This document shows, in pieces, positions 1-3,849 of a DNA stretch of 5,645 nucleotides. The stretch's first letter is position 1; each line of letters begins with the position of its first letter. This DNA is from Saprospiraceae bacterium. Its GTDB lineage: Bacteria > Bacteroidota > Bacteroidia > Chitinophagales > Saprospiraceae. Both the position numbers and the translations under genes were made by a program. The stretch spans positions 1 through 5,645 of the forward strand of contig SLKL01000374.1 of assembly GCA_007134625.1 (NCBI GenBank), given 5' to 3'. The notes below the pieces were generated by a model. That model was not told the origin of the DNA, did not search any database, and saw only the letters and a list, made by a program, of their open reading frames with translations.

Positions 1-84
1 AAAGTAACCCGTATCGTTTTGAATGCGCTACATACAGATGAGGATATTGAGATGTTGGTGGATGGGGTGAATGAGATGATATAG
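1..84 (+). CDS. 3' end of a gene, possibly a PLP-dependent fold-type I enzyme
   Basis: Only the last 27 codons are present, open from the left edge to a TAG stop. The peptide contains RIVLNALHTDEDIEMLVDGV. A pattern of basic residue plus short strand, then His-Thr-(acidic)n-Ile, then a closing amphipathic helix is common at the C-terminus of class I/II and class V aminotransferase-like enzymes, such as 8-amino-7-oxononanoate synthase, cysteine desulfurase and threonine aldolase relatives. That resemblance is from memory and the fragment is too short to name an enzyme. The stop is followed almost at once by an inverted repeat and a promoter-like box, so this gene probably belongs to a different transcription unit from the kinase genes. 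It is on the same strand, and no strong terminator hairpin is seen after it. Confidence 0.6.
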   Translation, partial: KVTRIVLNALHTDEDIEMLVDGVNEMI

Positions 85-90
85 ACAATT

Positions 91-106
91 TCATCCTTTC
101 GGGTGA
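91..106. promoter_or_regulatory. Inverted repeat TCATCC-TTTC-GGGTGA, candidate operator (copy 1)
   Basis: Two 6-base arms flank a 4-base spacer, with one G-T type mismatch between the arms. The surrounding 20 bases (87-106) match 3161-3180 at 18 of 20 positions. The repeat ends 22 nt before a -7-like box at 129-136, where an activator contacting RNA polymerase near the -33 region would sit. Dyad sites of this size are typical for dimeric LuxR/NarL-type response regulators, and one is encoded at 2171-2770. The link to that regulator is inferred. It could also act as a small hairpin terminator of the upstream gene, but no T-tract follows directly. Confidence 0.55.
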
Positions 107-128
107 ACTCCCCTTTCTCCCCTTACCT

Positions 129-136
129 CATCTTTG
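129..136 (+). promoter_or_regulatory. Candidate Bacteroidota -7 promoter element (CATCTTTG)
   Basis: CATCTTTG differs by one base from the Bacteroidota -7 consensus TAnnTTTG and lies 19 nt before the ATG at 156, giving a very short leader. No TTG/TTTG -33 element is found at the usual spacing. Instead the GGGTGA arm of the inverted repeat lies upstream, which suggests an activator-dependent promoter. A second TACTTTG at 144-150 is a weaker alternative. This promoter would drive the small gene and probably the kinase and regulator genes. Confidence 0.45.
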
Positions 137-155
137 CCACAAATACTTTGTAGTC

Positions 156-281
156 ATGGATAAGAAGAGGATAGCTATTCAATCGACCATACAGAAATTG
201 AATAAATTACTGATCAGCGATCTGAAAGACATAGAAAAAATACTTGATGAGGATTTAGAGGGTAAAAAAATGAAGAATTAG
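156..281 (+). CDS. Small hypothetical protein, 41 residues, helical and charged
   Basis: The ORF runs from ATG at 156 to TAG at 279-281. The protein starts MDKKRIAIQSTIQKLNKLL and continues with an acidic stretch (DLKDIEKILDEDLEG) ending KKMKN. It has no Cys, Pro, Trp or aromatic residues. Leu/Ile residues recur with 3-4 residue spacing, as expected for one or two amphipathic helices or a short coiled coil. There is no signal peptide or membrane segment. It is not recognised as a known family. In favour of a real gene: the promoter-like box lies just upstream, the ORF fills most of the gap before the kinase, and 33 nt separate its stop from the kinase ATG. A small cytosolic partner of the kinase or regulator is possible, but this is only positional inference. 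Confidence 0.5.
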   Translation: MDKKRIAIQSTIQKLNKLLISDLKDIEKILDEDLEGKKMKN

Positions 282-314
282 TATTAATTTGCGGCACATT
301 TGATTGTAACAAAA

Positions 315-2168
315 ATGGAAAATAGATTTTTGGTATTGGGTTTTATCCTTTGGCTCAGTCTGGGTATGAGCATAAGCTACGCTCAAAGCAATGGAGAATT
401 ATCAGAGTCCAATACCATTATCCGCGACAGCATTTTGAATCTTATAGAGGTGGAAGTCGATGACTCCATCAGAATGCAGTACTACAACCAATTGAGGCGA
501 TTGACCACTTTTGAGAGACCCGAAGAAGCACTGATTTACAACCAAAAATTTGGAGAACTGGCTCAAAAGTTGTCCTTTGAACCCCTCTTTGGAATGTCTA
601 AAGCCTATGATGCAACTCTCTACATCCCAATGGGTCGTTATGAAGAAGCACTTCAGTCTTTGCTTGAGGCAGAAAGGATTTTTGATCAACTTGGAAATCA
701 GGCTGCATTGGGGTCCATTTACAATTCCATGGGGGCTGTTTATGAGCGGACTAAGCGGGATTCATTGGCGCGTATTTACTATCAGCGAAGTTTTGACATA
801 GCTCAGGAAAGGGGTGATTTAGCCCGTCAATCCATAGCACTGACCAATATCAGCGAATTGTATTTCAGAAGTGGAAATTATGAGAAAAGCCTGCAACTGA
901 TGGAGGAAGTTTTACAATCAGACGAGTTGCTGCATCCCGATTACCTTCCGCGGTATCAACTCATTTATGCCAATTCTCTTCTGGCTATGGAAAAAAACTC
1001 ATCTGCCCGGGAAATCTATGAGGATCTCCTCATAAATGGAGCAGAATTGAATGCCTTTATACGAGCAAATGCTTTAATGGGATTGGGAAAGTTGCACAAC
1101 AAAGCCCAAAACTTTTCAACTGCTGTGAATTATCTTCAACAGGCTAAAGAAATTGCCATTACTCAGGGTTTTAAAGAAATCGAAAGAGATACCTACCGCG
1201 AATTGATCGTAAGTTATCAAAATACCGGAGATTATCAAAATGCATTTTCGGCTTTAATGGATTACACCGTCATTAAGGATAGTCTTGATAATGTTGAAAA
1301 AGACAGAAACCTTATCAACGCGCTTACTCGTTTTGAAGCAGATAAAAAAGAACAGGAAATCCACTTGCTTAATGCACAAAATCAGGTAAAAGACCTGCAA
1401 ATACAAAAGGCGAACAGAGACCGAATTATATTTATAACAGCCTTGGTGGCATTGAGTGCTTTGGCATTTTTTGCTTTTAGGCTACAACGGATTAAGACAA
1501 GGAATAATCGGACTCTCAGAGAGAAAAATGCCATTATTTCCAAAACGCTGGAAGAAAAGAATATCCTTTTAAAGGAGATACACCACCGGGTAAAAAATAA
1601 TCTGCAGGTTATTTCGAGTTTGTTGAAATTGCAGTCCCAATTCATTGACGATCAAAAAGCGGTAATGGCTATTGCAGAGGGTAGAAATCGCGTTAACTCT
1701 ATGGCAATCCTACACCAGAATCTTTACCGGGATGACGATGTTCGAGGCATCAATATGAAGGATTATTTTACCAATCTTATTCAGGGTCTTTTCGATACCT
1801 ATAATATCGAAGAGGAGCGAATTAAGCTAAAAACAAAAATCAGACCGCTTACCCTTGATATTGATACTGTGATTCCACTGGGTTTAATTGCCAATGAGCT
1901 CGTCAGTAACGCTTTAAAACACGCTTTTGAGGATATTGCAGAAGCAACCCTGGAAGTTGAGCTTTGGGAAGAGGAAGATGCCTTGTTTTTTAAAGTAAAA
2001 GACAATGGAGTGGGAATAAGTCAAAGAGAAAATAAAGACAAAAAAGGCGGTTTTGGACAGAAGTTAATTCAATCCTTAGCTGCTAAATTGGAGGCCGACA
2101 TACAGATGGTACAGCAGAATGGAACAGAGGTCATTTTAAAAATCAAAGAATATCAAAAAGTTGCTTAA
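315..2168 (+). CDS. TPR-sensor membrane histidine kinase (HisKA_2 / HATPase_c)
   Basis: A sensor kinase of 617 residues that should autophosphorylate on His and pass phosphate to the regulator encoded 2 nt downstream. Order of parts: signal peptide 1-23 (hydrophobic core [13 protein letters not shown], likely cleavage YA|QS); about six TPR or TPR-like helix pairs over roughly 60-325, for example [17 protein letters not shown]; a coiled coil at about 325-368; one membrane helix at about 370-390; and a second short coiled coil. The HisKA_2 dimerisation segment follows, with [18 protein letters not shown] and candidate phospho-acceptor His423/His424. The ATPase domain has an N box ([12 protein letters not shown], about 527-538), a G1 box (DNGVGIS, 563-569) and a Gly-rich GGFG (578-581). 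With a signal peptide and one later membrane helix, the TPR domain should be periplasmic and sense a peptide or protein, while the catalytic part is cytosolic. ATG at 315 is preferred over the in-frame TTG at 300 because the signal peptide then begins normally (MENRF). No Shine-Dalgarno is seen, as is usual in this phylum. Confidence 0.93.
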   Translation: MENRFLVLGFILWLSLGMSISYAQSNGELSESNTIIRDSILNLIEVEVDDSIRMQYYNQLRRLTTFERPEEALIYNQKFGELAQKLSFEPLFGMSKAYDATLYIPMGRYEEALQSLLEAERIFDQLGNQAALGSIYNSMGAVYERTKRDSLARIYYQRSFDIAQERGDLARQSIALTNISELYFRSGNYEKSLQLMEEVLQSDELLHPDYLPRYQLIYANSLLAMEKNSSAREIYEDLLINGAELNAFIRANALMGLGKLHNKAQNFSTAVNYLQQAKEIAITQGFKEIERDTYRELIVSYQNTGDYQNAFSALMDYTVIKDSLDNVEKDRNLINALTRFEADKKEQEIHLLNAQNQVKDLQIQKANRDRIIFITALVALSALAFFAFRLQRIKTRNNRTLREKNAIISKTLEEKNILLKEIHHRVKNNLQVISSLLKLQSQFIDDQKAVMAIAEGRNRVNSMAILHQNLYRDDDVRGINMKDYFTNLIQGLFDTYNIEEERIKLKTKIRPLTLDIDTVIPLGLIANELVSNALKHAFEDIAEATLEVELWEEEDALFFKVKDNGVGISQRENKDKKGGFGQKLIQSLAAKLEADIQMVQQNGTEVILKIKEYQKVA

Positions 2169-2170
2169 TC

Positions 2171-2770
2171 ATGTCCGTAAAAATACTGATAGTTGAGGAT
2201 GAGCCCATTATTTCCGCGGATATTGAGTTTACCCTTTCTGCAGCAAATTATCAGGTAATTGGCATTGCCCATTCCTCTATAAAGGCACTAGATATGCTTG
2301 CTACCCGTCAACCGGATATGGTCATTTTGGACATCAATATAAAAGGTGACAAAGACGGTATCGAGCTTGCTGAAATAATCCGTGAAAAATACCATATTCC
2401 TTTCCTTTTTCTCACTTCTTACAGTGACAAAGCCACCTTAGAAAGGGTAAAGCCCACCTTGCCGTATGGCTATATTGTCAAACCGTTTAAAGAGAGAGAT
2501 TTACTATCCAGCGTCGAAATAGCCCTTTTTCGACATCAACAAGAAAACGATGACAAAAACCTGAATAAAGATCGCCTTGACCAAAGAGTCATTACACCTT
2601 TTACAGATACCGAATTCAAGATCATTCAGTTACTTTGGGAGGGGTTGAGCAATCAAGCTATAGCAGATAAACTATTTGTTTCCGTCAATACCGTAAAAAC
2701 CCACATCAAAAACATCTACGATAAAATGGATGTAAAGAGCCGCAATGAGCTCTTGGTAAAACTCAGGTAA
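2171..2770 (+). CDS. Response regulator, receiver plus LuxR/NarL-type HTH
   Basis: A cytosolic DNA-binding regulator of 199 residues. The receiver domain (about 1-122) has all the expected residues: acidic pair Glu9/Asp10, phospho-acceptor Asp54 in VILDINI, switch Thr82, and Lys104 in the YIVKPF motif. A polar, Asp/Asn/Lys-rich linker (about 123-140) leads to a LuxR/GerE-type helix-turn-helix (about 143-199). This contains TDTEFKIIQLLWEGLSNQAI and the recognition helix region SVNTVKTHIKNIYDKM. It starts 2 nt after the kinase stop, so the two are almost certainly co-translated partners. Phosphorylation should promote dimer formation and binding to an inverted repeat. The paired sites at 91-106 and 3165-3180 are the natural candidates, which would mean autoregulation plus control of the secreted-protein genes downstream. 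The target assignment is inference; family and partner are secure. Confidence 0.95.
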   Translation: MSVKILIVEDEPIISADIEFTLSAANYQVIGIAHSSIKALDMLATRQPDMVILDINIKGDKDGIELAEIIREKYHIPFLFLTSYSDKATLERVKPTLPYGYIVKPFKERDLLSSVEIALFRHQQENDDKNLNKDRLDQRVITPFTDTEFKIIQLLWEGLSNQAIADKLFVSVNTVKTHIKNIYDKMDVKSRNELLVKLR

Positions 2771-2787
2771 CCTCATAAATACTTTCA

Positions 2788-2843
2788 GAAGGAAAATCAA
2801 CTAATCATGAAGACTATCCTAATTAATCAACACTTTTTCCTTC
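2788..2843 (+). repeat. 9-bp inverted repeat with long loop
   Basis: GAAGGAAAA at 2788-2796 is perfectly complementary to TTTTCCTTC at 2835-2843, with 38 nt between. It lies 17 nt after the regulator stop codon. The long loop and the lack of a following T-run make it a poor terminator, but it could protect the 3' end of the message. Chance pairing of purine-rich and pyrimidine-rich stretches is possible. Confidence 0.3.
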
Positions 2844-2935
2844 CTTAAAAAACTTTGATAATCAATTTATTTAAGTAAACTCCTTATAGATTTTTTTCAA
2901 TAATTTTCATCAAATTCCCCTGATCACCAGCATAT

Positions 2936-3001
2936 AGATCTGTGAAGCGTTAAGATTTTCTGAATCCTTGTAAGAAAATTAGCTTCACAGATCTGGTTTT
3001 T
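2936..3001 (+). terminator. Probable intrinsic terminator of the kinase-regulator operon
   Basis: AGATCTGTGAAGC (2936-2948) pairs perfectly over 13 bp with GCTTCACAGATCT (2982-2994). An inner 7-bp stem follows, ATTTTCT (2955-2961) with AGAAAAT (2973-2979), closing an 11-nt loop. The stem is followed by GG and five T residues (2997-3001). It starts about 165 nt after the regulator stop. The stem is longer than usual for an intrinsic terminator and the T-run is short, so a role as a repeat arm or RNA-stability hairpin is also possible. Confidence 0.5.
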
Positions 3002-3029
3002 AGATGACCTCGAAGAGGACTTCTAAAAA
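2997..3029. repeat. Quasi-palindrome / hairpin with GAA triloop
   Basis: TTTTTAGA (2997-3004) pairs with TCTAAAAA (3022-3029). Moving inwards there is a T-T mismatch, a G-C pair, an A-A mismatch and then CCTC (3008-3011) with GAGG (3015-3018), around the loop GAA. Its T-rich left arm is also the T-run of the preceding hairpin, so the two structures share bases functionally. On the opposite strand the same hairpin is likewise followed by T-rich sequence. Confidence 0.45.
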
Positions 3030-3058
3030 ATGCCTTTGATCAGGGTGTCGTTTTTTTG

Positions 3059-3088
3059 TTTCTTTTTTTGGACAAGCAAAAAAAGAAA
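3059..3088. repeat. A/T-rich hairpin, possible bidirectional terminator
   Basis: TTTCTTTTTTTG (3059-3070) is perfectly complementary to CAAAAAAAGAAA (3077-3088) around a 6-nt loop GACAAG. More T-rich sequence lies before it (3051-3057) and more A-rich sequence after it (3089-3097), giving a long stem-like A/T tract. The stem has only two G-C pairs, so it is weak as RNA, but the T/A asymmetry is terminator-like on both strands. It may be a dispersed intergenic repeat, which cannot be tested within one window. Confidence 0.4.
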
Positions 3089-3164
3089 AGGAAAAAATGT
3101 AGACATTTACTAGAACTAGAAGATAATTGTAAAATCTAATGTAAACGCTTATAACCCCCCAATT

Positions 3165-3188
3165 TCACCCTTTTGGGTGATTAATCAC
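3165..3188. promoter_or_regulatory. Candidate regulator site: TCACCC-TTTT-GGGTGA plus overlapping GTGATTAATCAC
   Basis: 3165-3180 is a perfect 6-bp inverted repeat with a 4-nt spacer, closely matching the copy at 91-106. Overlapping it, GTGATTAATCAC at 3177-3188 is a perfect 12-bp palindrome, so three TCAC-type half sites alternate in orientation at this locus. The first copy at 91-106 lacks the third half site. The arrangement suits a dimeric LuxR-type regulator, with room for a second dimer. The assignment to the regulator encoded at 2171-2770 is inferred. Confidence 0.55.
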
Positions 3189-3202
3189 ACAGTATTTTCT
3201 TA

Positions 3203-3210
3203 GAAATTTG
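3203..3210 (+). promoter_or_regulatory. Candidate -7 element (GAAATTTG) paired with the regulator site
   Basis: GAAATTTG differs by one base from TAnnTTTG. Its TTTG begins 27 nt after the last base of the inverted repeat, exactly as the TTTG at 133-136 does for copy 1. The box alone would not be convincing in A/T-rich DNA; the matched spacing is the support. Transcription from here would give a leader of roughly 125 nt before the ATG at 3345. Confidence 0.35.
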
Positions 3211-3284
3211 TGCTTGAAATTATATTAAAATATTGCCGGTAATGTATATTTACCTCCAAATATAAAATGGAATTATTAATATAT

Positions 3285-3302
3285 TTCAATTTTCAAATTG
3301 AA
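3285..3302. promoter_or_regulatory. Perfect 8-bp inverted repeat TTCAATTT-tc-AAATTGAA
   Basis: The 18-nt element has two perfect 8-base arms with a 2-nt spacer and ends 4 nt before the consensus -7 box at 3307. It therefore covers the space between the -33 and -7 regions, where a bound protein would block RNA polymerase. In a transcript from the upstream promoter it could also form a small hairpin. The sequence is A/T-rich, so some chance contribution is expected. Confidence 0.4.
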
Positions 3303-3306
3303 TTAC

Positions 3307-3314
3307 TATGTTTG
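3307..3314 (+). promoter_or_regulatory. Consensus Bacteroidota -7 element (TATGTTTG)
   Basis: TATGTTTG matches TAnnTTTG exactly and lies 30 nt before the ATG at 3345, the usual place for a promoter with a short A-rich leader. A good TTG at -33 is missing; the closest is TTTC at 3284-3287. It is probably a promoter for the two secreted-protein genes, with strength depending on proteins bound upstream. Confidence 0.5.
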
Positions 3315-3344
3315 GTTGATAGTAAATATTAAAAAAATTTTTAA

Positions 3345-3842
3345 ATGAAATCAATTTTTATAATCGTTTTACTGCTTTTTTCTAAGTCAGTGGTTGCACA
3401 AATCAATGACCTTTGGCTGGTCTCCTCCTTTGGTTTAGAGTTTCAAAATGACCAATATCAAATCAGTGCATCAGCCGGGGAATTCGCCATTGAGACCTTT
3501 CAATCCGGAGACTACATTCTTACTCAGGGGTTCCATCAAACTTTTGATATGGGTACAGTGGTAGCTGAGATAATACCTGATTTTGAATTGACGGTATATC
3601 CCAATCCCTTTATGGATATCCTTTTGCTGAAAATCTCCAATGAAACTACCCAATCAAGCGGTGATACGGAGATTGTAGTAAGCGATTTGCTCGGAAGACT
3701 AATTCACTACGAAAAACCTGAATTGAATGCTACTTTTCAACATCAGATCAATACCCACCAATGGAAACCCGGATTTTATTTGCTAAGTATCCGTTTTCCC
3801 GACTTGAATACAGAAAAGACATTTAAACTAATAAAAAACTAA
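3345..3842 (+). CDS. Small secreted protein with T9SS type A sorting domain
   Basis: The protein has 165 residues. Residues 1-18 are a signal peptide (core IFIIVLLLF, cleavage VVA|Q). The mature part begins with a short region containing SASAGEFAIETFQSGDYILT followed by QGFHQ, a segment often seen ahead of sorting domains in Bacteroidota secreted proteins. From about 80 to 165 lies the T9SS type A C-terminal sorting domain: YPNPF at 85-89, VVSDLLGRLI at about 111-120, GFYLLSIRF at about 143-151, and the terminal TFKLIKN. The domain directs passage across the outer membrane by the Por/Spr machinery, after which it is usually cleaved and the cargo linked to the surface or released. Only about 60 residues remain as cargo, so this is an unusually minimal passenger. 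An A-rich leader without Shine-Dalgarno precedes the ATG. The fibre gene starts 7 nt after the stop, so the two are probably co-transcribed; a role in fibre anchoring or assembly is possible but unproven. Confidence 0.88.
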   Translation: MKSIFIIVLLLFSKSVVAQINDLWLVSSFGLEFQNDQYQISASAGEFAIETFQSGDYILTQGFHQTFDMGTVVAEIIPDFELTVYPNPFMDILLLKISNETTQSSGDTEIVVSDLLGRLIHYEKPELNATFQHQINTHQWKPGFYLLSIRFPDLNTEKTFKLIKN

Positions 3843-3849
3843 CTGCCTT

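Larger units (their letters stand above)
2918..3045 (+). other. Candidate structured RNA element (three-way junction)
   Basis: Three helices nest neatly. The outer helix pairs CCCTGATCA (2918-2926) with TGATCAGGG (3037-3045), 9 bp perfect. Inside it are a long hairpin (2936-2994) and a second hairpin (2997-3029), separated from each other by only 2 nt. Read as RNA this is a compact three-way junction of about 128 nt, followed by TGTCG and seven T residues (3051-3057). It could be a structured 3' UTR or termination region, a small RNA, or a mobile repeat. No known RNA class is recognised and no reverse transcriptase or transposase is nearby. Confidence 0.4.
2771..3344. other. 574-nt intergenic region rich in inverted repeats
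   Basis: No credible gene lies here. The longest notable ATG-led frame, at 2807, encodes only 13 residues. The region is A/T-rich. From left to right it contains a long-loop inverted repeat (2788-2843), a short palindrome TTGATAATCAA (2855-2865), a nested multi-hairpin structure (2918-3045), an A/T-rich hairpin (3059-3088), a candidate regulator site (3165-3188), a -7-like box (3203-3210), a palindrome (3285-3302) and a consensus -7 box (3307-3314). It separates the regulatory operon from the secreted-protein operon and appears to carry both termination and promoter functions. Confidence 0.8.

Noticed and set aside
291..302. CACATTTG (295-302) as a separate promoter for the kinase
   Set aside because: It matches the -7 consensus only partly and has no TTG at the -33 distance. 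Such strings are common in A/T-rich DNA, and the upstream promoter at 129-136 explains transcription.
300..314. TTG start at 300 for the histidine kinase, adding five residues
   Set aside because: ATG at 315 gives a normal signal peptide start, and no ribosome-binding signal favours the TTG.
402..2005. Other-frame ORFs inside the kinase gene (402-689 -, 550-801 +, 1382-1645 -, 1799-2005 -)
   Set aside because: All are contained in a gene with clear kinase domains, and none shows a recognisable domain, signal peptide or own promoter.
2807..2848. 13-codon frame (MKTILINQHFFLP) as a leader peptide
   Set aside because: It is very short, has no promoter or attenuator arrangement specific to an amino acid, and the next gene is about 500 nt away and not biosynthetic.
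2918..3045. Retron or insertion-sequence end as explanation for the nested hairpins
   Set aside because: No reverse transcriptase, transposase or target-site duplication is visible in the window, so only a structured element can be claimed.
3471..3653. Minus-strand ORF of 60 codons inside the T9SS-domain gene
   Set aside because: It is a shadow of a gene with a clear signal peptide and sorting domain.
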